This document shows, piece by piece, positions 1 to 8,270 of a stretch of DNA of 12,273 nucleotides. Made by a program: the position numbers and the translations under genes. Source of the DNA: Stephanodiscus triporus (lineage: Eukaryota; Bacillariophyta; Thalassiosirophyceae; Thalassiosirales; Thalassiosiraceae). A model generated the notes under the pieces. It was given only the letters and a program-made list of their open reading frames with translations, had not been told where the DNA came from and did no database searches. How positions within the stretch are numbered: the first letter of the stretch is position 1; the number at the start of each line of letters is the position of its first letter. The DNA lies in assembly GCA_036939755.1 (NCBI GenBank), contig JALLAZ010000755.1, forward strand, positions 1-12,273, in the 5' to 3' direction.

Positions 1-180
1 GCCAAACAACGTCGACGTCTTGGAACAGAACATCATACCCCAGCAACAAAGGATATAGTACACACAAGACCTGAAGTTCATAATTGTAACTATTTGATTC
101 ACACTCTAGTGAAATGTATTTTTTATATTGCCAGCCTTACTGTGCCAATACACAACTCGCCGGATCCCCGTCTCGTCCTA
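1..180. other. Left edge, no supported gene
   Basis: This stretch lies downstream (on the minus strand) of the orphan gene's stop at 181-183 and probably carries its 3' UTR. On the plus strand, a reading frame starting at base 2 runs open to TAG at 56-58 and could be the last 18 codons of a gene entering from the left. It is too short to distinguish from chance. Frame 1 is also open without a start, to TGA at 238-240, and is probably chance. No canonical AATAAA is seen for the minus gene; the nearest A/T-rich match is the TATAAAA-like stretch around 123-130 read on the minus strand. Confidence 0.3.
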
Positions 181-1872
181 TTATACAGTCCAAATTTTGT
201 CACAAAACGTGTCCACCGAGTCCATCAAAATTTCCATTGACTCGCCCATAGAATCAAGTTGAACAGCAAGGCAACCCTCATCATAATCGGCAACAGCAGC
301 AGGTTGCCGTAGCCTTCGCCTTCGTCTCCGACACCTTCCAGAAGCAGTTGATTTAGCGCCATTGTACACAAACTCCTCTACTTCCTCACTGAATCTTGCG
401 GAATAACGTTCATACTTCTCAACCTCGAGGTAGTCCATACCATTATCCTCCTCCGAACTTCTAGTAATTGACGACACTTCATCGGGAGGATAACTCACAA
501 CCGTATCTTGGTTGTCTTCTCCGTCACTGCTGTCAGATGACACTGGGTGCACCTGTTTCTTCGCCTTGGGATCATTATTAGTGGTAAAACAGGCCGATGC
601 ACTCGAAAACAAGATGTCCTCCTCTGGGAGGAACTTGATGGAATCATGTCGTTTTGAAAAATAAGTACGGTTATTATTTGTATCGTCGTCTTCTTCTTGG
701 GTGGTGCTGGAGACAGTAGAGTCTTCTTGTTGTTGCTTCTTTTTGGCAGCAGAATCAATGGCGGACAAGGTCGATGCAGTAAATAGAGGCTTATCGTAGA
801 CAGATATTGGTTCTTCAAGGTCTTTTGCTAGCGTAGGAGACATGCCGTTGGACCTTGATGAAACTACACACTCGAGTTTCTGAGGATCATGACGCCCTAT
901 TTTCCCGTCTTCGCCTGTTACTTTTATTGACCTCAAGTTTTCTTCATCTGCTCCTTCGCTAACGACACATCCTGACCTATCGCCAGCACAATCTTCGTCC
1001 AACATCACAGTGGAGACCCTCACAGTGGAGACCGTCTTTTCTGGTCGTAGTTTCTCTCCCATCGTCTTTTTGACCTGATAGATCGACGCGCTTAGAAGCG
1101 CTCGCCGTTTCTTGGCCAGATTACGTACTTTGCCAAGAACTTTATTAGAATCAAAGCTGCGTACATTCTTGGTAATACCATTGACCACACCCTTGCCTGC
1201 ACCCTCATTAAGATCCTTTTTTGTGTGGATATCTAGACCTTGACCATTTCTCAAAGCCTTCCATGCACCCCCTCCTTCACCCTTGTTTGCAGAGGTTGGC
1301 TCAGCTAAGGTTGGCTCGGCTAAGGTTGACTTGGCTAAGGCCAGCTTGGCTAAGGTTGACTTGACTAAGTTCAGCTTGGCTGTAGCTTTATCCTTTGAGA
1401 TCAGCGTCTTCGTGGTCTTGTTTCCCTTGCTGTCACCCTTGATGTTGTCGTTCAACATTTTGCTTGCCTCAATCCCGCAACCACCATCGCTTGAGGAGGT
1501 AACTATATAATGCACCTTGGATTTCAACCGATTGAGTTGCTTTGATGCTGTTGATGTTGTTGACTCAGTCTCGCCGAGGGAGAGCGAGTCCTCATCTTCG
1601 TCGATGGGATCGCCACTATCATCGTTTGCGATAGAACTGCTTTTATTGACACTACCATCGAAAGTGCGTAACAATTCTACTGCGTTGTTGCACTCATCGT
1701 CTCTGTCTTTGCCTTTCATTAGCGGTAGCGAACAAATGAAGGATATATTCCCGGCTTGCTTTTTTGTCCCACAGGAAACGCTCTTCTTGCTTTTTTCTAC
1801 CGAAGAACATAGTTCGGCTTGCTTTTTCGTCCCGAAGGATACTGTCTCGGCTTGTTTTGTTCTGCAATTCAT
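181..1872 (-). CDS. Orphan low-complexity, Ser/acidic-rich protein with internal repeats
   Basis: I do not recognise this 563-residue protein. The start is the ATG at 1872-1870; the GTG just upstream (1875-1873) is not expected to initiate in a eukaryote. The first 45 residues carry three related units of the type TKQAE / GTKKQAE / GTKKQAG. Residues about 166-193 are a degenerate LAxxT pentapeptide run encoded by a 15-bp minisatellite. Most of the rest is Ser/Thr/Asp/Glu-rich and looks disordered, with poly-Q/K and poly-D/N patches. Two basic clusters, one around residues 253-258 (AKKRR) and an Arg run around 514-520, could be nuclear localisation signals (inference). The last about 40 residues are less repetitive and may be the only folded or conserved part. 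No signal peptide, membrane segment or enzyme motif is visible. A single long open frame against a background with frequent stops supports it being a real gene. It is divergent from the GH16 gene. Confidence 0.7.
   Translation of the reverse strand: MNCRTKQAETVSFGTKKQAELCSSVEKSKKSVSCGTKKQAGNISFICSLPLMKGKDRDDECNNAVELLRTFDGSVNKSSSIANDDSGDPIDEDEDSLSLGETESTTSTASKQLNRLKSKVHYIVTSSSDGGCGIEASKMLNDNIKGDSKGNKTTKTLISKDKATAKLNLVKSTLAKLALAKSTLAEPTLAEPTSANKGEGGGAWKALRNGQGLDIHTKKDLNEGAGKGVVNGITKNVRSFDSNKVLGKVRNLAKKRRALLSASIYQVKKTMGEKLRPEKTVSTVRVSTVMLDEDCAGDRSGCVVSEGADEENLRSIKVTGEDGKIGRHDPQKLECVVSSRSNGMSPTLAKDLEEPISVYDKPLFTASTLSAIDSAAKKKQQQEDSTVSSTTQEEDDDTNNNRTYFSKRHDSIKFLPEEDILFSSASACFTTNNDPKAKKQVHPVSSDSSDGEDNQDTVVSYPPDEVSSITRSSEEDNGMDYLEVEKYERYSARFSEEVEEFVYNGAKSTASGRCRRRRRRLRQPAAVADYDEGCLAVQLDSMGESMEILMDSVDTFCDKIWTV
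1298..1387. repeat. In-frame 15-bp minisatellite, six degenerate units
   Basis: Six consecutive 15-bp units start at 1298, 1313, 1328, 1343, 1358 and 1373, with a core of the form (g/a)(g/a)ct(t/c)(g/a)gctaaggtt. The period is a multiple of three, so copy-number change keeps the orphan gene on the minus strand in frame and adds or removes LAxxT pentapeptides. The right-hand units are the most diverged. Confidence 0.85.
1752..1862. repeat. Dispersed imperfect repeat at the 5' end of the orphan gene
   Basis: The sequence cggcttg(c/t)tttt(t)(t)cgtccc recurs at about 1752-1777, 1815-1839 and, shortened, 1848-1862. On the minus strand it encodes the KKQA(E/G) units in residues 4-42 of the orphan protein. 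A fourth, diverged trace (ttcttgcttttttcta) lies around 1782-1800. Confidence 0.6.
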
Positions 1873-2520
1873 CACCTTTTAACCTTTCATTTAATGTCCA
1901 TCGTTGTGGAGAGCGCCTGCGGACAAAAAGGATGGGAGAGAGGAGTGTTTTCACATAATCAAAAGTCAAAGTACGCTAGAAAGTGTGGCGCCACCGACAA
2001 ACATGGTATGGCTCGATGTCGGCGTAATTGTGGAAAGGGCTGACAAATTTGGCCACCAATTAATTACTTTTATCCGAGTCCGACAATCGAGAACCTTCTG
2101 ATGAGAGGAAGGCATCATCCTCCCTAGTATCTTTCTTCAATAGAAGAATCAACTCTGTTAGAAGCTAGAGTACTACTTATTCTAGAAGGCATCCCGTCGG
2201 CTTCTCTTTTCTGAGCGGCAGTTATGTGGTGCAATATTCAACTTCATGTAGGAATAGTACGTATTAAGCAACCCCTAGATGAATACTTATTCCCACGTAC
2301 TACTTATGTAAGTTGTTGAACGAGAAGAGAGAAGAGTGATTCGACGTTGGGTGTGGTTACTTTTAGCGTAAGCTTTTCTTCGTATTGTACCCTCTATCGT
2401 ATGTACTGCCTTCCTTGATCCTCCTATCCACTCCGACGGCTCCTCAACCCCCCAGCGCCACGACCGTCCCCACACATGTTTAGGAGGTGAGGACAATAAA
2501 TAATCAATGCAGGAGCGCAC
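1873..2520. promoter_or_regulatory. Divergent intergenic region between orphan gene and GH16 gene
   Basis: These 648 bp separate two outward-facing genes and must hold both promoters and 5' UTRs (inference from geometry). Only short unassigned ORFs occur here. The 11-mer gtactacttat occurs twice (2170-2180 and 2297-2307), a related atacttatt sits at 2283-2291, and aaggcatc occurs twice (about 2109 and 2186). An in-frame stop at 2497-2499 upstream of the GH16 ATG fixes that start. No confident TATA box can be assigned. Confidence 0.45.
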
Positions 2521-4215
2521 ATGAGCGCTCCCACCGCACCGCACGAAGATTCCCCGCTTATTTGCAAAGATGGCGAGCAAAAACATCTCACTCTTCTCGT
2601 GCCGATGGCCCTCGGCACCGAAACTAGTCACGACAAGAAAACCACGGATCTGTTAAGCCAGATTCCCTCCTTGGCGAGAGCCATACTTGGAACGATCGTC
2701 ATCGCCGTCCTCTTGGCAATCGCCGTCATCGTTGGTACGCGCGCCGTCGGCGACGCCGGAGTCAAGGCGGGAAGTCTCGTCCCGGTGGGTCAGTATCGCC
2801 TCGTTGAGGCCCAGGAGGGGAGCAGTTTTTTCTCCTTCTACGACTTTTTCGGCGGCCATGACTCCATAGGTTCCGCCGGTTACAACATGTACGTTTCTCA
2901 ATCGAGGGCGGAAGAGTTGGGAATTGCCAGCATTATCACTGAGGAGGATGCAATTAACGGCGTTAACGAGGAGTTCATCTACATGTCCTCTGCGCCGACC
3001 CAGAACGGACCTCGCGATTCGGTACGTTTGGAAGGGAAGAAGCGATTCGATCGTGGATTGTTCATATTGGACGTGAGGCACATGCCTGACGGCTGCGGTG
3101 TTTGGCCGGCCTGGTGGCTGACGGACGAAGCTAATTGGCCTATGAACGGTGAGGTCGACGTATTGGAAGGTATGTCCTAACACATTATTATCTTTTGCGT
3201 CCTTGCTTTTCTTTGGTCAATTCAATTGCCAACCTTTTTTCCGTTTCAATCAATTTTTTCAAGGTGTTAATGGGCAAACAACGGCAAAAACAGCTCTTCA
3301 TACCTCCAACCAATGCGACATGTATGCGCATGTTGCCCCGTATGCCAAAACCGGTCACTGGGAATCGATCAGTGAGTTTTGTAGCCTCGTCTTTTGGTAC
3401 TGTGTGTTCGTCACATATTATCTACTGCTCATATGATTCTTTCTCCTCCATTAGCCGGTATTCCGGACCATTTCACGGGCGATCCAGATTTTCATACTGT
3501 CAAAGGTGCTGACAACTGCTGGACTATGGCACCACATCAGTGGGAAAATGAGGGATGCACCGTCGTTCATGAACGCAATGATACGATAGGAGCACCCATC
3601 AATGCGAATGGTGGCGGCCTCTATGTATTGGAATGGGATCCAGCTGGTCGATATCTTGAGGGTCTCAGCGAGGGTTATATCAAATCATGGGTGTTTAGTC
3701 GGAACATTCCAGAAAATTTGCAAGATGCCATTGGTACTGCAGGGCTAGAAGATGCATCCAAAAGAGTCACGCCAGATCCACAGTTGTGGGGTCCTCCCTA
3801 TGCATACTTCGCCATCGGTGAAAATACTGGTTGTTCTGAGGACCATTTCAAAAACATGCGTATTGTGTTCAATTTAGCCTTCTGCGGGACTGTCAGCGGC
3901 AATCGGTTCACCAGGGAATGTCCCGATCTAGCGGAAAAGTTCAATGTCACAAACGAACATGGCGATAATGATCCTGTATCAACCTGCAATGCTTACATTA
4001 AATCTAATTCCAAGGCGCTGGAAGAGGCCTACTGGAAAATTAAGGTGGGATTACTTGTGCATGTATTTTGAAATGATTCAGTTCGATATCACCAACGTTC
4101 GATCCTTCGTTCTCGGACACCTATGCTTTACAAATTACACCAGGGGGTTTACGTGTATGAAAGAGCGATGGAGCATCAAACAAGCATGGTCAAAGATGAT
4201 GAAAAACATGGATAG
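2521..4215 (+). CDS. GH16 endo-beta-1,3(4)-glucanase (Lam16A-like), membrane-anchored, four exons
   Basis: Proposed exons are 2521-3169, 3264-3371, 3455-4044 and 4144-4215, giving 472 residues. The start is the first ATG after an in-frame stop at 2497. A cytosolic-looking N-terminus of about 52 residues is followed by one hydrophobic segment (about 53-72) and no obvious cleavage site, suggesting a type II signal anchor. The GH16 fold starts at about residue 105 (YDFFGG...). The catalytic motif GEVDVLEG contains the nucleophile E211, D213 and the acid/base E216, all intact. Splicing joins it to VNGQTT...ALHTSNQC, the usual family continuation. Further family blocks are GGGLYVLEWDP, IKSWVFSR, WGPPYAYF, NMRIVFNLAFCGTVSGN and EEAYWKI. 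The family hydrolyses beta-1,3 or mixed-linked glucans; in a diatom the likely substrate is chrysolaminarin or a wall glucan (inference). The family call is firm. The last exon is the least certain part. Confidence 0.88.
3170..3263 (+). other. Intron 1 of the GH16 gene (94 bp, phase 1)
   Basis: The donor is GTATGT at 3170-3175 and the acceptor is a T-rich tract ending ttttttcaag at 3254-3263. Removing it restores the reading frame and joins DVLEG to VNGQT, matching the uninterrupted GH16 active-site region. Without splicing the frame stops at 3178-3180. Confidence 0.88.
3372..3454 (+). other. Intron 2 of the GH16 gene (83 bp, phase 1)
   Basis: The donor is GTGAGT at 3372-3377 and the acceptor is ccattag ending at 3454. 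Splicing joins HWESI to TGIPDHFTG and keeps the frame into the third exon, which carries the C-terminal half of the GH16 domain. Confidence 0.82.
4045..4143 (+). other. Intron 3 of the GH16 gene (99 bp, phase 0), tentative
   Basis: The donor AAG|GTGGGA at 4045 is weaker than those of introns 1 and 2; the acceptor is ttacaccag ending at 4143. Splicing gives YWKIKGVYVYERA, resembling the YWxIxxxxVY end of Lam16A-like enzymes, and a stop at 4213-4215. If it is retained, the protein ends after eight different residues at TGA 4069-4071. Confidence 0.62.
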
Positions 4216-4721
4216 CCTTTATCTTTTTGGACAATCTTGGCAGCATTTCCAGCACCGCAACCTGCTTATATCCAGTTGTATGCCTAAATAAAGATGAGAT
4301 TATTTCTACAACGAAAACCATCTGTGCAAATGCATTCATGTATAATCATTTCAAAGATCTTGGAGCGATAATAAAAGGAATGGTTTTGTTGATGTAAGTA
4401 GTAACTAACAGAGAAAAGCACATCTGTCCTTGGCACCTCATTCCTTGTCCACAATCACAAAATCTCAGGTGCTTCGTCTTTGGCTGCTAGTGTGGTTCTC
4501 GTACGCCATCACAGTATGCCGAAGTTGTCGCTTGAGTTAGCCCTCGAGACCCATGCAATCGATGTTGGGATGATGATTTCTACCCTTTGAGGCGTTTGAG
4601 GTTTGTCTATTTGAAATAGAAAAGGTTTCAGTAGAGCTCCGTACAATCTTAACATGCCACCTAAATCCAACTTCGTCATCCTATCGCCTATATTGCGGTC
4701 GAGATCCACCGGGGTCCCGGT
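4216..4721. other. Tail-to-tail intergenic region with possible polyA signals
   Basis: This is the shared 3' region of the GH16 gene (plus) and the SDR gene (minus). AATAAA hexamers on the plus strand at 4287-4292 and 4370-4375 are placed where the GH16 transcript could end, although diatom genes do not depend strictly on this hexamer. GC content rises sharply near 4690 on entering the SDR island. No gene is seen: the minus ORF at 4509-4709 is short and resembles nothing known to me. Confidence 0.45.
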
Positions 4722-5570
4722 TCACCACGGCACGCGCGCCCGGTCGGCGAAGAATCCTCCCGATTTGTACGCGGATGCATCGTCCGTTGTGGCAAGCCAG
4801 GCGGCCGTATCGGCTCCCTCCGCCGCGGTGCGCGATCCCGTCCAGCTGGACATCGACGTGGCGCAGTGGCCCGGACACATCGCCGACCATCCCACCTCCG
4901 GGCAAAGCCTCGACATGAGCGCGGTGTAAGCGATGACGCCGCATTTGCTCATTCCGTAGTTGGTCCCCGCGAAGCCATTGCGCTCGCCCATGGCCTCGGC
5001 GTCCGCGACGAACGCGTCCATCGCGCCCGAGAGCGCCTCGACGCTCTCGGGGCGGATGAACAGCCCCCTCTTCTCGTCCGATCTCAGGATCCGGAGCGCC
5101 CCCGACCTCGACGCGACGTTCACCACCCTCGATCCAGGACCGGCGCGCTTTAAGTACGGCAGCAACGCCCCCGTGATGCCCACCGTGCCTCGATAGTTCG
5201 TGTCGATCGTCGGTCGGCTCTGCAGGCCAAACGGCGTCGGATCGTGGCCCTTGAACGCCATCGCGGCGTTGTTCACCAGGACGTCGAGGCGGTCCCCGTG
5301 CGCGTTCGCGAATGCCGACGCGAAGTCGGCGATGGATTTCGGCACCGAGATGTCGAGCTCCATCGCCTCGACGGCGCAGCCCGAGGAAGGGGTGGACGAC
5401 GCCGTCGTCGTCGTCGTCATCATCTCGCGCGCCGCGGCTACGCCGGCGTCTAATCGCCGGCATGCCAGGATCACCGTCGCGAAGTCCCCGCTCCGCGCGA
5501 TTTGCTTCGCGATTTGGTAGCCGATGCCCTGGTTCGCGCCCGTGACGATGGCGATTTTGTTCCTCGACAT
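4722..5570 (-). CDS. Short-chain dehydrogenase/reductase, carbonyl-reductase (CBR1) type
   Basis: This is a complete 282-residue classical SDR, the normal length for NADPH carbonyl reductases. The Rossmann motif TGANQGIG lies at residues 10-17, with Arg38/Arg39 at the end of the second strand, which favours NADPH. The NNAA motif is at 100-103, the catalytic Ser is near 154 (NVASRSG), and the YGMSK pair is Tyr205/Lys209. The late motifs CPGHCATSM and EGADTAAWLA, with a final FFADRARVPW, match the CBR1 subgroup, so both ends look intact. It has no signal peptide or membrane segment, so it is probably cytosolic and reduces carbonyl compounds; the substrate cannot be told. A low-complexity insert MMTTTTTASST at 50-60 arises from a (GTC)n tract near 5403-5425. 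The gene is intron-free, very GC-rich and divergent from the BRAP2-like gene. Confidence 0.9.
   Translation of the reverse strand: MSRNKIAIVTGANQGIGYQIAKQIARSGDFATVILACRRLDAGVAAAREMMTTTTTASSTPSSGCAVEAMELDISVPKSIADFASAFANAHGDRLDVLVNNAAMAFKGHDPTPFGLQSRPTIDTNYRGTVGITGALLPYLKRAGPGSRVVNVASRSGALRILRSDEKRGLFIRPESVEALSGAMDAFVADAEAMGERNGFAGTNYGMSKCGVIAYTALMSRLCPEVGWSAMCPGHCATSMSSWTGSRTAAEGADTAAWLATTDDASAYKSGGFFADRARVPW
5395..5425. repeat. (GTC)n microsatellite inside the SDR gene
   Basis: A short run of GTC triplets ending in gtcatcatc encodes the Met-Met-Thr(5)-Ala-Ser-Ser insert in the SDR loop after the second strand/helix. The tract is in frame, and the insert is absent from typical members of the family, so it is probably a recent expansion in a surface loop. 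Confidence 0.7.
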
Positions 5571-5903
5571 GTCTGTCCGCTCCCGGGGAAGGGCGTGGGC
5601 CCTGACGAGGGCTGGATTGGCGAATAATAGGGCGAATAGGTGAAGGAGGAGGAGGGGGGTGGGGAGATGTCGTCGTGGGGGGCTCGTGCTCTCTTTGGGG
5701 ACCGTTCCGACAGCGGCGGCGGTCTGGTTCGTGCAAATCGCAAATCGTAGTGTCCATCTACTCTATTAGATTCCTACGTACAAGAGGAAGCTCAGGGACG
5801 TTGGCGGGGAAGCCCAACACTCCAACCGCATTATTAATAACTCTGGCTGGCGGCGCCGGCGGCAGATAAAATAATTTCCCTGCAGTCATAAAATTCTTCA
5901 AGG
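5571..5903. promoter_or_regulatory. Divergent promoter region between SDR and BRAP2-like genes
   Basis: This 333-bp region must serve both outward-facing genes (inference from geometry). The SDR-proximal half is purine/G-rich on the plus strand, with G runs at 5654-5659, 5661-5664, 5677-5682 and 5697-5700. The other half drops to ordinary base composition. An A/T-rich gataaaataattt lies at 5865-5877, some 30 bp before the BRAP2-like ATG, but without a mapped transcription start it cannot be called a TATA box. An in-frame stop at 5889-5891 makes 5904 the first usable ATG. Confidence 0.45.
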
Positions 5904-8270
5904 ATGGAAAGCTTCCACCTGGCTTATGTGCCAGCGGTATGTAATGTTGCGGGGGACGATGTGTCGAGTAGGCAGTCGAGGAGCGACGAAGATGGCAAAG
6001 GTCGTGCCATAGCGATACGACGAGCGTCTTCCCTTCGGCTATATCGATGCCGTCGTCGTCATACACATGACGGCGAGTCCAACGGTCGGGATGATAACTA
6101 TTTTACCGTCAATTCATCTGGGAATTCTGCTTCCGATACGGTGGATGAGCGAAGCGATGAAAATTGTCAATGCTGTTATCGCGCAGAGAGGTGCTCGCAA
6201 GATTCTTTATTAACAGAAATTGACAGCGAGGCCTCTGATAACACCCTCGGGGATATGAATGGCAACAAGAAGAATAGGGAGGCAAATATGCTTCTAGCGG
6301 TGCTAGTACCAAGTTCTTTGACTCGAAGCCTCAGCAACATGGTAGATTCTCAAAGTAATGAACCGGAGATAACTACTCACCAGATCATTGATTCCGAGTT
6401 AGAGCTAAGACGGTCGATTCATCCGAGTCTATGCAGTAATGAACGACAACGTACAACTCACATGGATGGCGTCAAATCTAATGAAAAGCACGAAAGAGTT
6501 GCTAGTCAGCAATCAGGTACCATCGACGGGAATACATCATCAACAACAATACATTCTGAGCTGTTTGTCTGTGGAATCATAACGTCCAACGATGTATCAA
6601 ACAGTACAAATTTCCCAGCAGATGTTGTCCTTCTGACTCCCAAGGACACACTACCGACCTGCATGAGCAATGGCAAAAAGAAACATTTTGACCGATGTCA
6701 TCATCTGATATCTCACTACATGAATCTAATTAACCACGACACCGCATCTGGTGCTCCTTGGTCAGTATTGAAAGCCTTTCCTGTAAGTTCTCTTTCAATC
6801 ATACCAAGGAACTTGGGCACCACCAGCGAAGGCACGTCAGGAAACCCAGATGCAAAGGAATTCGATGTCGCTGCTCTACCGTGCTGTCCAGTCTGCCTGA
6901 ACCTCATTGAGCCGACTCATTTGGGACTTCCTCAGCTGAAGCCGCGACATACATGTTCTCGATGGTGCTTGGGGTCAAAGGATCATCACGACAACAATGT
7001 CAGCAGCAATAAGCACTCCCGATATCACGCTTGCATTAACGAAATGAATTTCTCCCCATTGTCTCAGTGCGCCGCATGTCAAGTTATCTCCAGGAGGGGC
7101 GTCACTATGGAGTATAATTCGAGCTTTCCACATCGATCTCAATCCACCGAATCACATATGATGCTATCGCCAACAGCGCCGTGGAGAGCAGAAGCGAATT
7201 TCCAAGATCAATATGATGAAGGCAGAATTGCCGCACCATACGACCAGTCTTCCACAGGACAAACGTCCCGATCCAATTCATGCTACCAGTGTGGCATGAC
7301 GACCACGTTATGGGTATGTTTAACTTGCGGAGTCGTCGGGTGTGGTCGATACACTCGCAAACATGCGGCACAGCATTATACCATGGAGGGTCATCCTTAT
7401 TCATTTGAATTAGCAACGGGAAGAATATGGGATTATGATAACGGTACATTTGTACATAGGAGAGATTTGGCTGAATGTCCAGTGTTGTCATTGAATTGGG
7501 GCGTCGTTGTTGCGGGCGCGGAGTGTCCAAGCTCGCCATTGATTGCTTCGTCCGCGTTTGGTGGCAGTCTACTAAGAGGAGAATCCCTCTCGGAGAGTGA
7601 AAATCATGATGGATGGAGGAAAGACCGGCCAGTGAGCGGCAATAATCGTCATCGATCGCACGGTCTGGACAATTCAATCGGATCGTGCCAAAATGATCTC
7701 AATGACAACCAATTCGATTTGAAACTTGAGGCACCTCCGAAAAAGTCCATCATGATAAGCCAAGAGTACGAAGCACTCCTTCACAGTGCTCTTGAAGACC
7801 AATCTCAGCACTATGAAGGCGAAATAACTAGCCTACGCGCTACCTTGGCCTCCTCGCGGATGCAGGGCATTCAGATATCTGATAGAGAATCCCGTGAAAT
7901 ACTTGCCCTGCAAAAGGATAGCGAGAGACTAAAGCAGGATTTGGAGACACTCTCTGCCTCTCTGCTAGATGCTCAAACGAAAGAATCAAAACTCCGGTCA
8001 ATGTCACAGCGTTTGCTGCGAGAACAGTCGATCTCGAAGGAATTGCTCGAGAAAATACGCAACGAAGCGCTAAACGAGCACCAGTCAGCGAAGCGGAGGA
8101 TGGAAGATCTAGAAATGCAAGTTGCTGATTTGACCACTAATTTGCGCATGATGTCGCAACTCGGGGAGGAGGAGAGAGGAGGGACCATATGTGGAACTAT
8201 TGGTGGGGAGAATGGAGGCAAGCATCGAGGGAAGAAGTCTCGAAGAGGTAAGAAAAAGGGCTCCAAATAA
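5904..8270 (+). CDS. BRAP2-like protein: degenerate RING, ZnF-UBP, coiled coil, basic tail
   Basis: This is an intron-free 788-residue protein with the domain order of BRAP2 (BRCA1-associated protein 2, a RING E3 linked to Ras/MAPK signalling). Residues 1-320 are Ser/Asn-rich and poorly conserved, and I cannot identify the usual N-terminal BRAP2 domain. ALPCCPVC (C328, C331) aligns with the RING start, but the following CxHxxC core is replaced by a long Cys/His-rich stretch ending in C389-x2-C392. The ZnF-UBP domain at 460-525 keeps all expected ligands: C460, C463, C472, C475, C480, H487, H491 and H497, plus GCGRYTRKHA and GRIWDYDNGTFVHR. Residues about 617-750 form a heptad-rich coiled coil, and the end is a Lys/Arg/Gly tail, as in BRAP2. 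Likely role: ubiquitin binding through ZnF-UBP and scaffolding; E3 activity is uncertain. The start is the first ATG after a stop. Confidence 0.85.
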   Translation: MESFHLAYVPAVCNVAGDDVSSRQSRSDEDGKGRAIAIRRASSLRLYRCRRRHTHDGESNGRDDNYFTVNSSGNSASDTVDERSDENCQCCYRAERCSQDSLLTEIDSEASDNTLGDMNGNKKNREANMLLAVLVPSSLTRSLSNMVDSQSNEPEITTHQIIDSELELRRSIHPSLCSNERQRTTHMDGVKSNEKHERVASQQSGTIDGNTSSTTIHSELFVCGIITSNDVSNSTNFPADVVLLTPKDTLPTCMSNGKKKHFDRCHHLISHYMNLINHDTASGAPWSVLKAFPVSSLSIIPRNLGTTSEGTSGNPDAKEFDVAALPCCPVCLNLIEPTHLGLPQLKPRHTCSRWCLGSKDHHDNNVSSNKHSRYHACINEMNFSPLSQCAACQVISRRGVTMEYNSSFPHRSQSTESHMMLSPTAPWRAEANFQDQYDEGRIAAPYDQSSTGQTSRSNSCYQCGMTTTLWVCLTCGVVGCGRYTRKHAAQHYTMEGHPYSFELATGRIWDYDNGTFVHRRDLAECPVLSLNWGVVVAGAECPSSPLIASSAFGGSLLRGESLSESENHDGWRKDRPVSGNNRHRSHGLDNSIGSCQNDLNDNQFDLKLEAPPKKSIMISQEYEALLHSALEDQSQHYEGEITSLRATLASSRMQGIQISDRESREILALQKDSERLKQDLETLSASLLDAQTKESKLRSMSQRLLREQSISKELLEKIRNEALNEHQSAKRRMEDLEMQVADLTTNLRMMSQLGEEERGGTICGTIGGENGGKHRGKKSRRGKKKGSK

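Noticed and set aside
2653..3183. 176-residue ORF antisense to GH16 exon 1
   Set aside because: No motif is visible and it mirrors the strongly supported GH16 coding strand.
4681..5757. 358-residue minus-strand ORF overlapping the SDR gene in another frame
   Set aside because: Its protein is Arg/Pro/His/Gly-rich with poly-Asp from the (GTC)n tract, typical of an open shadow frame in GC-rich DNA. The SDR frame carries all family motifs.
6783..6790. GTAAGT donor-like site inside the BRAP2-like gene
   Set aside because: The frame is open across it and no matching acceptor gives a better protein.
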